Shown here: positions 24,750 through 32,598 of the stretch, piece after piece
Numbering within the stretch: position 1 is the stretch's first letter
How the letters are laid out: every line of letters begins with the position of its first letter
DNA from: UBA877 sp034436335
Lineage (GTDB): Bacteria > Chloroflexota > Anaerolineae > Anaerolineales > Villigracilaceae
Length of the DNA: 64,000 bases
Direction: 5' to 3'
NCBI GenBank assembly: GCA_034436335.1
Contig: DAOTVO010000007.1
Span: 1 to 64,000 of the forward strand
The notes under the pieces: model-generated
The model's database searches: none
What the model was told of the DNA's origin: nothing
The model's input: only the letters and a program-made list of their open reading frames with translations
Position numbers and translations under genes: made by a program

Positions 24750-25949
24750 ATGGACAACCGCCCTTTGGAAGAATTCCCCGCTCCCGGGCAGGGACACGAA
24801 CCCAAGCCAGGCCTGCTCCGGCGCATCGCTGCCGGACTGGCGCGCTTTGGCCTCGGTGAAATTGCCCTGCGCACCGGGACGAATATACTGGCTGTGTTGG
24901 TCACTTTGGGTGTCGTTGGATTGATGCAATCTCTCTACCGCGGGACGTCCGAGGCGCAAACGACAAACCCGTCCGCGGACGCTGAGACAGCCCCCCTGCC
25001 CGACCTTTCCCTGCTCCCCGTCGAACCGCTGGCCGCTTCCCTGGGCGGCATTCCCCGTCAGGCTGAGCCGCATACAACCATTCCCAGCCGCCCGCGCATG
25101 GAAGTTATCACTTACACTGTCCAGCCTGGCGATACCGTCTTTGGCATTGCCGAAAAATTTGGCCTCAAACCCAGCACGATTCTTTTTGCCAATTACGCCA
25201 CGTTGAAAGACACGCCGCACAGTCTGCGCCCCGGGCAAGAACTCAACATCCTGCCTGTAGACGGCGCATACTACCAATGGGTTGGCGGCGGAGCCGAAAC
25301 GTTGACCGGCGTCGCCAAATTCTTCGGCGTGCAGGCCGAGGACATCGTCAATTTTCCCGGCAATCACATCAACCCGGATACGATTGGCGACTATGAAAAC
25401 CCGAACATTGCGGCCGGCACCTGGCTGATTATCCCCGGCGGGACGCGCGAATTTACCTCCTGGAGCGCGCCCATCGGCATGACCCGCACCAGCCCGGCCA
25501 CCACCCGCGTCCTGGGGCCGGGGGCATGCGGCGCGGTCAGCGGCGGACAAATTGGATTCGGCTATTTCATCTGGCCCACACCCAAACATTACCTTTCCGG
25601 CACGCCTTTCCGCCCCGACATCAACCACCCGGCGATTGACATCGGCGGAGCGCTGGGCGACGCGGTGGTTGCCATGGATGCAGGGGTGGTTGTCTATGCC
25701 GGCTGGAACGACTGGGGCTACGGCAACCTGGTCGTAATAGACCACGGCGACACTCCCACCGGCTCGTGGCAGTCACTCTACGCTCATCTCAGTTCGGTAA
25801 ACGTGGTTTGCGGTCAGAATGTCGGTCAGGGAGAGTTGATCGGTTTATTGGGCAGCACGGGCAACTCCACCGGCCCGCACCTGCACCTGGAACTGATAAA
25901 CAAAGTCTATGGCAAGGTAGACGCGAGAAACTTCCTGCCGCCGCCCTAA
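24750..25949 (+). CDS. LysM-containing M23 metallopeptidase, membrane anchored
   Basis: A 399-residue cell-wall peptidase. A cytoplasmic N-terminus and one transmembrane helix (about 46-64) are followed by a LysM domain (YTVQPGDTVFGIAEKFG) near 125-170 and a second, weaker LysM-like segment. The C-terminal M23 domain carries the zinc ligands HPAIDIGG and HLHLEL. M23 enzymes cut peptide cross-links in peptidoglycan, or serve as non-catalytic activators. Both His motifs are intact here, so catalysis is likely. The start at 24750 is set by the promoter. Confidence 0.9.
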   Translation: MDNRPLEEFPAPGQGHEPKPGLLRRIAAGLARFGLGEIALRTGTNILAVLVTLGVVGLMQSLYRGTSEAQTTNPSADAETAPLPDLSLLPVEPLAASLGGIPRQAEPHTTIPSRPRMEVITYTVQPGDTVFGIAEKFGLKPSTILFANYATLKDTPHSLRPGQELNILPVDGAYYQWVGGGAETLTGVAKFFGVQAEDIVNFPGNHINPDTIGDYENPNIAAGTWLIIPGGTREFTSWSAPIGMTRTSPATTRVLGPGACGAVSGGQIGFGYFIWPTPKHYLSGTPFRPDINHPAIDIGGALGDAVVAMDAGVVVYAGWNDWGYGNLVVIDHGDTPTGSWQSLYAHLSSVNVVCGQNVGQGELIGLLGSTGNSTGPHLHLELINKVYGKVDARNFLPPP

Positions 25950-25953
25950 ACCA

Positions 25954-25982
25954 TTGCAAAAGCAGATAACCTCGGCTATAAT
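25954..25982 (+). promoter_or_regulatory. Promoter of tRNA-Val
   Basis: TTGCAA (25954-25959) and TATAAT (25977-25982) have a 17-base spacer. The start point would lie about 12 bases before the mature tRNA. Confidence 0.7.
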
Positions 25983-26000
25983 CCCGCTGCTTCCAAAAAA

Positions 26001-26074
26001 GGGCGCGTAGCTCAGTCGGTTAGAGCGCATCACTCACATTGATGAGGTCGGGGGTTCGAGCCCCTCCGCGCCCA
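26001..26074 (+). tRNA. tRNA-Val (anticodon CAC)
   Basis: A full cloverleaf folds by hand. The acceptor GGGCGCG pairs with CGCGCCC. The D-stem is GCTC/GAGC. The anticodon stem CATCA/TGATG encloses loop CTCACAT with anticodon CAC at 26035-26037, reading GUG valine codons. The T-arm has loop TTCGAGC. The discriminator is A at 26074 and CCA is not encoded. A terminator follows. Confidence 0.93.
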
Positions 26075-26080
26075 CAAAAA

Positions 26081-26112
26081 AACAAGACTCAGCAAGGGTC
26101 TTGTTTTTTTGT
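26081..26112 (+). terminator. Terminator of tRNA-Val
   Basis: ACAAGACTC and GGGTCTTGT pair around AGCAA, followed by seven T residues. The matching A-run on the other side could serve copA on the minus strand. Confidence 0.8.
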
Positions 26113-26205
26113 CACCAATTGCATGGATTTCACAAAATGGTTCGCAGCAAACTTTGCCGGGGCTTTTCGGCAAGAGAAAGGAAAGTCAGTTTTTGCCGAG
26201 CCGCA

Positions 26206-28698
26206 TCAAATCCTCGCCCGCCTGAGCCGCAAACTGTTGCTGACCACAAACACGCTGCTGAAGGCCATCGCGCCCGCTGCCAGCATGGGGTTGAGCAAGC
26301 CGAGCGCCGCGGCCGGAATGAGAATCACGTTGTAAAAGAACGCCCAGAAGAGATTTTGCTTGATGGTGCGCAGCGTCCGCCGCGAGAGACGAATCGCCCG
26401 CGCCACGCCGCGCAAATCGCCGCTGATGAGCGTCAGCGGGGCGGCGGCCATGGCCACGTCCGTCCCCGTGCCGATGGCGACGCCCACGTCGGCCTGAGCC
26501 AGCGCCGGCGCGTCGTTGATTCCATCCCCCACCATGGCAACCACGTTTTCTCGTTTCCGCGTCTCCGCGTTTGAACGTTCCACCGCTCCGCCCTGCAAAC
26601 GTTTTATCTCCTCCGCCTTGCCCTGCGGCAGCACCTCCGCCAGCACAATATCAATGCCGACCTGCCGCGCAATCGCCTCGGCGGTCTTGCGATTGTCGCC
26701 GGTGATCATCGCCACCCGAAGGCCCATGCGGTGCAACTCTGCGACGGCCTCGACCGAACCCTCCTTGAGAGTATCGGCCACGGCGATCACGCCGCAGACC
26801 CGACCGTCCACCGCCACCAGCATGGCCGTCTTGGCCTCGGCCTGCAGGCGCTCGACCTCCGCTTCCAGACCGTTGAGCGGATAGCCGCGCCCGGTCATCA
26901 GGCGCAGATTGCCCACCGTCACGCGGTGACCTTCTACCTCGGCCTCCACCCCGGCCCCGGCCTCGGCGCGGAAGCCGGCCGGTTCGGCTAGCGACAGGCC
27001 GCGGGTAGTGGCTTCCGCCCAGATGGCTTCACCCAGAGGGTGTTCGCTTCCCTTTTCAACACTGGCGGCTAGACGCAGTAATTTGTTGTCGGTTAATGGG
27101 AGGTGGTTAATGGAGGCATGGTTAATGGAGGCATGGTTAACCGATTCGTCCATTAACCATGAACTATTAACCACAATGTCCGTCACCGCCGGCTGTCCCT
27201 TCGTAATCGTGCCGGTCTTGTCCAGCACGACCACGTTCACGCGCCCGGCGCGCTCGAGCGCCTCGCCGCTGCGGAAGAGGACGCCCAATTCGGCGCCCCG
27301 GCCTGTGCCGACCATCACGGCCGTCGGCGTGGCCAGGCCCATGGCGCACGGACAGGCGATGACCAGCACCGCCACCAGGTTGATGAGGGCGCGGGTAAAA
27401 TCGCCCGGCGCGCCGAAGAAGTACCAGCCGGCAAAGGTGAGCAGCGCCACGCCGATCACCACCGGCACGAAAACCGCCGAGACGCGGTCGGCCAGTCTCT
27501 GGATGGGCGCCTTGCTGCCCTGCGCCTCCTCCACCAGGCGGATGATCTGCGTCAGGGCAGTCTCGCGGCCGACGCGGGTCGCCTCGACCTTGAGCAGGCC
27601 GAGTTTGTTGAGCGTCGCCCCGATGACCGCCTCGCCCGGCCCTTTCTCCACCGGCAGCGACTCGCCCGTCAGCATGGATTCGTCCACCGTCGAGCGGCCC
27701 TCCACCACCACGCCGTCCACCGGGATTTTCTCGCCCGGGCGCACCAGCACCAGGTCGCCTAGGCGCACGTCATCGGTGGGGACCTCCATCTCGACCCCGT
27801 CGCGTATCACCCGCGCCGTCTTGGCCCGCAGGCTCATCAGTTTGCGGATGGCGTCCGAGGTGCGCCCCTTAGCGCGCGCCTCCAGGAACTTGCCCAGCCG
27901 GATGAGCGTGATGATGACCGCCGCCGTCTCCAGATAGACGTGTCCCTCCAGCCAGCCGAAGACGACCGGCAGCGAGTACAGGTAGGCCGCTGAGGAGCCC
28001 ATCGCGATCAGGACGTCCATGTTGGCCGAACCGTTGCGCAGCGCCTTCCATGCCCCCCGGTAATACTGCCCGCCCACATAAAACTGCACCGGCGTGGCGA
28101 AGAGAAGCATGATCCAATTTGTCCAGGCGGCGTGCGCCCAGTGACCGAACAGCCCCAGGTCGCGCCCCATCGAGAAGAGGAACAGGGGGACGGTGAACAG
28201 CAAGCCGACGAGCAGCAGATGACGCTGCTGGCGAATCTCCGCCTGCCGCGCCTTTGCCTCGGCATCCTCAACCTCGCCGCCCGCCTCGACCGCCTCGAAA
28301 CCAGACCGGGAGACGGCCGCGCGTATCTCGGCCTGAGTCGCCACCGTCGGCACATAGCGCACCCGCGCTCGGCCAGTCACGAGCGAAACCTGCGCCTCCA
28401 GCACGCCCTCGGCTTTGAGCAGCGCCCGCTCCAGCCGCCGGGCATCGTTATCGTCCGCAAGGCGGCGGATGAGCAAGTCGGCCTCGCCGGTGGCCACCCC
28501 ATAGCCGGATTTCCGGATGCGGGCGATGAGGTCCGTCAGCGAAACGGCGGACGGGTCGAAGGTCACGGCGGCGCGCTCGGAGGAGAGATTGACCGCCGCG
28601 GCTTCCACGCCGGGCAATTTCTTCAATCCGCGCTCGACCGTCGCCACGCAGTTGGCGCAGGTCATGCCGGTGACCGGTAATGTGATCGTTTTGGGCAT
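26206..28698 (-). CDS. copA: Copper-translocating P1B-type ATPase
   Basis: An 830-residue copper exporter. The N-terminal metal-binding domain has GMTCANC (Cys14, Cys17). A second such domain (about 75-140) lacks its CxxC. Core motifs are ACPCAMGL in the metal-binding helix, VVLDKTGT with the phosphorylated Asp, SEHPLGEAI, and MVGDGINDAPAL. Two stretches look inserted relative to relatives: a NHASI tandem repeat near 27091-27170 and a short Arg-rich piece near 26545-26585. Both are in frame and in surface loops. It is third in a csoR-copZ-copA group and probably expels Cu(I) under CsoR control. Confidence 0.93.
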   Translation of the reverse strand: MPKTITLPVTGMTCANCVATVERGLKKLPGVEAAAVNLSSERAAVTFDPSAVSLTDLIARIRKSGYGVATGEADLLIRRLADDNDARRLERALLKAEGVLEAQVSLVTGRARVRYVPTVATQAEIRAAVSRSGFEAVEAGGEVEDAEAKARQAEIRQQRHLLLVGLLFTVPLFLFSMGRDLGLFGHWAHAAWTNWIMLLFATPVQFYVGGQYYRGAWKALRNGSANMDVLIAMGSSAAYLYSLPVVFGWLEGHVYLETAAVIITLIRLGKFLEARAKGRTSDAIRKLMSLRAKTARVIRDGVEMEVPTDDVRLGDLVLVRPGEKIPVDGVVVEGRSTVDESMLTGESLPVEKGPGEAVIGATLNKLGLLKVEATRVGRETALTQIIRLVEEAQGSKAPIQRLADRVSAVFVPVVIGVALLTFAGWYFFGAPGDFTRALINLVAVLVIACPCAMGLATPTAVMVGTGRGAELGVLFRSGEALERAGRVNVVVLDKTGTITKGQPAVTDIVVNSSWLMDESVNHASINHASINHLPLTDNKLLRLAASVEKGSEHPLGEAIWAEATTRGLSLAEPAGFRAEAGAGVEAEVEGHRVTVGNLRLMTGRGYPLNGLEAEVERLQAEAKTAMLVAVDGRVCGVIAVADTLKEGSVEAVAELHRMGLRVAMITGDNRKTAEAIARQVGIDIVLAEVLPQGKAEEIKRLQGGAVERSNAETRKRENVVAMVGDGINDAPALAQADVGVAIGTGTDVAMAAAPLTLISGDLRGVARAIRLSRRTLRTIKQNLFWAFFYNVILIPAAALGLLNPMLAAGAMAFSSVFVVSNSLRLRRARI
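26543..26590. repeat. Simple-sequence insertion inside copA (site 1)
   Basis: This part encodes GGAVERSNAETRKRENV where related ATPases go almost directly from the RLQ helix to VVAMVGDG. The DNA alternates short words (CGTTTCCGCGTCTCCGCGTTTG) in the style of the intergenic repeats. The frame is kept. Confidence 0.4.
27091..27172. repeat. 15-bp tandem repeat insertion inside copA (site 2)
   Basis: The 15-bp unit GGTTAATGGAGGCAT occurs twice exactly at 27105-27134, with a partial copy on each side and inverted TTAACC words to 27172. On the coding strand it gives repeated NHASI residues between VTDIV and LLRLAASVEKG. Relatives have no such repeat there. Confidence 0.7.
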
Positions 28699-28699
28699 G

Positions 28700-28795
28700 G
28701 TTGAAGTCTAATAGTCGTCAGTCCAACAGTCTGATAGTCGTTCGTCTGAGAGACCATTCGACTATGAGACTATGAGACTATCAGACTACTCAGCC
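28700..28795. repeat. Short tandemly repeated sequence between copZ and copA
   Basis: Words GACTAT, GAGACTAT and AGTCTGATAGTC recur in both orientations, for example GACTATGAGACTATGAGACT. The arrangement resembles heptamer-type repeats known in cyanobacteria. It spans the copZ-copA spacer and includes no obvious terminator. Confidence 0.6.
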
Positions 28796-28989
28796 GGATA
28801 ATTGATTTCGGCCAGCAGCGCCCTGATTTGGGCCTCGTCGGCCGGAGCGTCGAAGACCACCTCGACTTTTTTGCTGGCCGCGTCGGCCTTGACCGACTTC
28901 ACCCCCGCCAGTTCCGACAACTCGGACTGAATGGTATGCACGCAGTGCATGCAGGAAATATTGGGAACGGAATAGGTAACGATTTGCAT
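28786..28989 (-). CDS. copZ: Copper chaperone CopZ-like HMA protein
   Basis: A 67-residue heavy-metal-associated domain with the Cu(I) site CMHC (Cys13, Cys16) in MQIVTYSVPNISCMHC. It would carry copper to CopA, encoded next. AAAGGAG lies five bases before ATG 28989, so the longer frame from 29094, which overlaps the csoR end, is rejected. The 87-bp gap before copA is filled with tandem repeats. It should be on the same transcript as csoR. Confidence 0.9.
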   Translation of the reverse strand: MQIVTYSVPNISCMHCVHTIQSELSELAGVKSVKADAASKKVEVVFDAPADEAQIRALLAEINYPAE

Positions 28990-29071
28990 GAGAAACTCCT
29001 TTTGTAATTGGGTACCAAAGAATAAGGAACAGGCATCAGGAAAACAACCCAACTTTCTAACCTTCAAACGT

Positions 29072-29341
29072 TCAAACTTTATTCGCCATCTCAAACACCT
29101 CGCCGATCTCTTTCAAGACGCGCTCCCGCTCGGCGGGGTTTTCTCCCTCAATAGCAGCGATGACGCACGAATTGAGGTGATTTTCGAGAATTTGACCGCT
29201 AACCTTGTTCAAGGCCGCCTGCACGGCCTGAATCTGGCGGATGATGTCAATGCAATAGGCGTCCTCTTCCACCATGCGCAGGATGCCGCGCAGGTGGCCT
29301 TCGATGATACGCAGGCGCTTGGCAACTTCTTCGTTTTTCAT
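29072..29341 (-). CDS. csoR: CsoR-family copper-sensing repressor
   Basis: An 89-residue all-helical repressor. The Cu(I) ligands of CsoR are present as Cys30, His55 and Cys59 (AYCIDI and NHLNSC). Copper binding releases it from its operator. AAAGGAG precedes the ATG. A GC-rich operator lies over its own start point, so it should repress csoR-copZ-copA. The ligand set Cys-His-Cys supports copper rather than nickel or formaldehyde sensing. Confidence 0.92.
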   Translation of the reverse strand: MKNEEVAKRLRIIEGHLRGILRMVEEDAYCIDIIRQIQAVQAALNKVSGQILENHLNSCVIAAIEGENPAERERVLKEIGEVFEMANKV

Positions 29342-29354
29342 AGTGTCTCCTTTC

Positions 29355-29378
29355 TACCCCACCCCCCTGGGGGGGATA
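29355..29378. promoter_or_regulatory. CsoR operator
   Basis: TACCCC at one end and a G-run with GGATA at the other form an inverted repeat, C-rich then G-rich. CsoR operators have such a pattern. It covers the predicted start point of the csoR promoter. Confidence 0.7.
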
Positions 29379-29381
29379 CAG

Positions 29382-29410
29382 AATATAACAAAAATTATCT
29401 AAATTGTCAA
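29382..29410 (-). promoter_or_regulatory. csoR promoter
   Basis: On the minus strand a perfect TTGACA (29410-29405) and TATATT (29387-29382) are separated by 17 bases. The operator lies just below the -10 box, a classical repression layout. Confidence 0.85.
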
Positions 29411-29612
29411 GCAAGGGCGGCTTCTCCCTTTGGGAAGAATGGCTATCCAAGATAGCGAAAACGCACAGAGGAATTGTCCCAACCGGCAACACAAATCGGC
29501 AGAGAGCGCCGAGGTATGGCACTCTCTGCCTTTGTTTTGACCGTATGTGGCGGCAGAGCAGCATTCCGCCCTATTTGTGAGAAGACCCGACTTCAGAAAC
29601 TCGCAGTTTCCA
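29411..29612. other. Intergenic region between csoR and gltX with hairpins
   Basis: GGCAGAGAG and CTCTCTGCC (about 29502-29532) form a strong hairpin, followed on the plus strand by TTTGTTTT. A second palindromic word GGCGGCAG/TTCCGCC is near 29550. No gene is convincing. The hairpin could terminate gltX transcription from the right, although its T-run is on the other strand. Confidence 0.4.
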
Positions 29613-31151
29613 TCAACAAGCAGGAGCAGGGCCTGCTTCTGCGGAAACCATCTTATCCAAAATGTCAATAGCCTTGCGTAGCCTTTCCAACACTTTCTCT
29701 TTTCCGACAACCTCCATACTCTCAAAGAGCGGCGGGCTGACCGTTTGCCCCGTCACGGCGACGCGCAGGATGCCGAAGACCTGCCCGGCGCTCAAGCCGG
29801 ATTGTTCCACGTAAGCGCGCATGGGAGGCTCGGCAAGGGCCGGGGTGATTTCTGGCAGCCCTGACAGAATCTCCAGCGCCTTGCGGGCTACCTCTGCAGA
29901 TTGAGCGGCAGTTAGATTTTTGCCTATCAATTCCTCCGGTTTCGGTTCGACCGTCTCGCGGAAGAACCAGCCGCCAAAGGGCAGACAGTCATCGAGGGTG
30001 ACGAGGCGCTCTCGAATGAGCGGAACTACCTTGAGCAGTTTGGCGTCGTCCACCTTCAGCCCGGCATTGACGAAGTAGGGCTTGAGGCGGGCGGCCAGGT
30101 CTTCCGACGGCAGGCGGCGGATGTGAACGCCGTTGAAGTGGTCGAGTTTGGCAAAGTTGATGGCTGCCGGCGAGGGAGTCAGTTTGTTGATGTCGAAGCG
30201 AGCAATCATCTCATCAAGCGTCATCACGTCATCTTCAGAGACGCCCCAGCCCATCAGCACAATCCAGTTCAGGACGCCTTCGGGAATGTAGCCCAGGTCT
30301 TTCAGGTCGCCGACATAAATGGAGTGACCGTCCTTGAGAGCATCGGCGGCCTCGCGCTTGGACATTTTGCCCTTGCCTGAAGGCTTCAGGAACACCGAAA
30401 GATGGACAAAGACCGGTTCCTCCCAGCCAAAGGCGCGGATGATATGCGCATGCAAAGGTTGGGAGGGCAGCCACTCTGAGCCGCGAATGACATGGGTAAT
30501 GCCCATCAGATGGTCGTCGGTCATTGCGGCGAGATGGTAAGTGGGCATTCCATCCGATTTGAGCAAGACGCTGTCGTCGAGAGATGCGTTTTCGGTCACA
30601 ATCGTGCCGCGCAGCAGGTCGGTGGTTTCGATGCTGCCCTCTTTCGGCATTTTGAAGCGGATAACGTATTTCTCACCGGCCGCAGCACGCCGGCGGGCTT
30701 CATCCGGGTCGAGCATACGGCAGGTCCCATCATAGCGCGGGTTTTGCTTGTTCGCCATCTGCTCCCGGCGGACTTTTTCCAGCCGGTCGGGAGTGCAGAA
30801 GCAGGGATAGGCGTGGCCAAGTTCGACCAGTTTCCAGGCGTATTCGCGATAGATGTCACGCCGCTCGCTCTGACGGTAGGGGCCGCAGGGGCCGCCGATA
30901 TCCGGCCCTTCGTCATACTCAATCCCAAGCCAGCGCAGACCGTCAATCAGTTCCTGTTCTGCGCCGGGGACAAAGCGCTTACGGTCGGTGTCTTCGATGC
31001 GCAGGATAAAGGTCCCGCCGGTGCTGCGGGCAAGCAGGAAAGGATAGAGTGCCGAGCGCGCCGAGCCAAGGTGCATCCGTCCGGTCGGTGAGGGAGCGAA
31101 GCGGGTGCGGACAGGTTTCCGGTCCGCGTTGGGGGAAAAGGGGATATCCAA
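29613..31151 (-). CDS. gltX: Glutamyl-tRNA synthetase
   Basis: A 512-residue class I synthetase. The HIGH motif region is RFAPSPTGRMHLGSARSALY, the KMSKS-type motif reads KMSKREAA, and EDTDRKR follows the first. The anticodon-binding helical domain is at the C-terminus. It charges tRNA-Glu, and possibly tRNA-Gln if this organism uses the amidotransferase route. The start is TTG 31151, five bases after GGAGG. It is the last gene of the mreB-to-rodA run, 11 bases below rodA. Confidence 0.95.
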   Translation of the reverse strand: MDIPFSPNADRKPVRTRFAPSPTGRMHLGSARSALYPFLLARSTGGTFILRIEDTDRKRFVPGAEQELIDGLRWLGIEYDEGPDIGGPCGPYRQSERRDIYREYAWKLVELGHAYPCFCTPDRLEKVRREQMANKQNPRYDGTCRMLDPDEARRRAAAGEKYVIRFKMPKEGSIETTDLLRGTIVTENASLDDSVLLKSDGMPTYHLAAMTDDHLMGITHVIRGSEWLPSQPLHAHIIRAFGWEEPVFVHLSVFLKPSGKGKMSKREAADALKDGHSIYVGDLKDLGYIPEGVLNWIVLMGWGVSEDDVMTLDEMIARFDINKLTPSPAAINFAKLDHFNGVHIRRLPSEDLAARLKPYFVNAGLKVDDAKLLKVVPLIRERLVTLDDCLPFGGWFFRETVEPKPEELIGKNLTAAQSAEVARKALEILSGLPEITPALAEPPMRAYVEQSGLSAGQVFGILRVAVTGQTVSPPLFESMEVVGKEKVLERLRKAIDILDKMVSAEAGPAPAC

Positions 31152-31162
31152 AAATGCCTCCG

Positions 31163-32263
31163 TTAGAAATCCAGTGGTTTTTGGCGCATGGCAACCGATT
31201 CTACCAGTCCCACGCCAAGCATGAGCGAGACCAAACCGCTGCCTCCATAACTGATAAAAGGCAGCGGCACGCCCGTAACCGGAATCAGGTTCAGGTTGAC
31301 AGCGATGTTGACCGCGCCCTGGAAAAGAATGAGAATAGCGACGCCGTAGGCAATCATCGCTCCAAAGGCATCGCGCGCCAGACGCGCCGCCCGCAAACAG
31401 CGATAAACGATGAAGCCCAACAAAATCAGCACAAAGACGTTGCCCACGAAGCCAAATTCTTCGCCGATAACCGAGAAGATGAAATCGGTATGTCGCACTT
31501 TCATAAAACGCAGTTGGGTCTGCGTGCCAAGTCCGTAGCCCTTGCCGGCCCAGCCGCCCGAGGCAAGCGCGGCGAGCGCCTGCAGAACGTTATACGTCGC
31601 GCCGTAACTGGCATTTGGGTCCGGAGCAATAAAGTTGATGATGCGCTGTTGTTGATAGTCTTTCAAGAAAGGGAAGATAGCCACCGGGGCCGCCATCAGC
31701 ATCGCCCCAATCACCAACAGTTGATTGATCGGCATGCCGGCCGTCCAGACCATTGCCGCCCACAGCACCATTGTCACGATGACGTTGCTCAGGTTAGGCT
31801 GGATGTAGATGAGGCCGGCAATTCCAAGTGCGATGAGCAGGCTTTTAATCGTCCACATCCAATCGCGCGGTTGGTCTACTGTTTTGGCAAAATAGTTCGC
31901 CAGCGCCAGGATGACGACAATCTTCGCCAGTTCGGTCGGCTGGATGGAAATCAGGCCGGTCTCGATCCAGCGCGTTGCGCCAAAACGGGTGCCGCCGATG
32001 AGGCTCAGCAGTCCGAGCGCAATCACGATGACCACATACATGGGCAGGATGGCCCCGGACCAAAAGCGGTAGTCAATGATGCAAACGAGAAGGATGACGA
32101 ACAAGCCAATGCCGCCAAAAATCATCTGGCGGTTGACCACATCTGCCAGCGCTTCGTTGCCTGCAATGGCCGATCGAATCATCGTCACGCCGAAGACCAG
32201 AGCGATGGTAACCGCCCCCAACAGCCAGAAGTCGAAATGACGCCAAAAACCACTTCTAAACAT
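31163..32263 (-). CDS. rodA: Rod-shape glycosyltransferase RodA (SEDS family)
   Basis: A 366-residue SEDS polymerase with about ten transmembrane helices. It makes glycan strands for side-wall growth with PBP2. Motifs are GTRFGATRWI, the QPTELAK segment, the catalytic region RHTDFIFSVIGEEFG, and VTGVPLPFISYGGSG near the C-terminus. The usual QPDLGT reads QPNLSN here. Its partner mrdA lies 2 kb upstream in the same cluster, separated by the min genes. No Shine-Dalgarno is seen, and a GC-rich palindrome sits in the 86-bp gap before it. Confidence 0.93.
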   Translation of the reverse strand: MFRSGFWRHFDFWLLGAVTIALVFGVTMIRSAIAGNEALADVVNRQMIFGGIGLFVILLVCIIDYRFWSGAILPMYVVIVIALGLLSLIGGTRFGATRWIETGLISIQPTELAKIVVILALANYFAKTVDQPRDWMWTIKSLLIALGIAGLIYIQPNLSNVIVTMVLWAAMVWTAGMPINQLLVIGAMLMAAPVAIFPFLKDYQQQRIINFIAPDPNASYGATYNVLQALAALASGGWAGKGYGLGTQTQLRFMKVRHTDFIFSVIGEEFGFVGNVFVLILLGFIVYRCLRAARLARDAFGAMIAYGVAILILFQGAVNIAVNLNLIPVTGVPLPFISYGGSGLVSLMLGVGLVESVAMRQKPLDF

Positions 32264-32283
32264 AAGAGGTTTTTTTCACACGC

Positions 32284-32306
32284 TCCGCCGGGCTAGTCCC
32301 CGGCGG
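32284..32306. repeat. GC-rich palindrome upstream of rodA
   Basis: CCGCCGGG and CCCGGCGG pair around about six bases. There is no T-run on the minus strand after it, so it is unlikely to be a terminator. It may be another member of the REP-like set. Confidence 0.4.
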
Positions 32307-32349
32307 CGAATGTTTGCATTCAACAAATAGAGGATAACCGAAGGAAACA

Positions 32350-32598
32350 TCATCTTCGCCTGCGGTTGGCGCTGCGCAGGGGAATATCGGCCACCAGACG
32401 CTGGGCGCGCCCGTCCTGCGCCACGTTAATCATCACGCCCTGCGGGTCTATTTCCACATGGCGGGAAATCGTCTGAATCAGGTCATCCTTCAACGCCTCG
32501 AGTTCGGCAGGATTGAGGTCGGTGCGGTCGTGAATCAAGACCAGTTGCAGGCGTTCTTTGGCGCTGTTGGCGCTCTTTTTCCGGCGAAAGAAGTCCAT
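32350..32598 (-). CDS. minE: Cell division topological specificity factor MinE
   Basis: An 82-residue MinE beginning MDFFRRKKSANSAKERLQLVL, with the amphipathic N-terminal helix and the MinD-contact strand RTDLNPAELEALKDDLIQTI. MinE drives the pole-to-pole MinD oscillation. The first ATG (32601) overlaps the minD stop and is too close to GGGGAGG; the second, at 32598, has better spacing. It completes the order minC-minD-minE. Confidence 0.93.
   Translation of the reverse strand: MDFFRRKKSANSAKERLQLVLIHDRTDLNPAELEALKDDLIQTISRHVEIDPQGVMINVAQDGRAQRLVADIPLRSANRRRR

Noticed and set aside
24702..25745. 347-codon minus-strand frame opposite the LysM-M23 gene
   Set aside because: Zinc-site and LysM motifs on the plus strand, with a consensus promoter, settle the coding strand.
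27091..27172. CRISPR-like array
   Set aside because: The units are 15 bp, have no spacers, and lie in an intact coding frame of copA. No cas gene is present.
31049..32296. 415-codon plus-strand frame opposite rodA
   Set aside because: RodA on the minus strand has all SEDS motifs; the other frame is a shadow rich in Gln, His and Asn.
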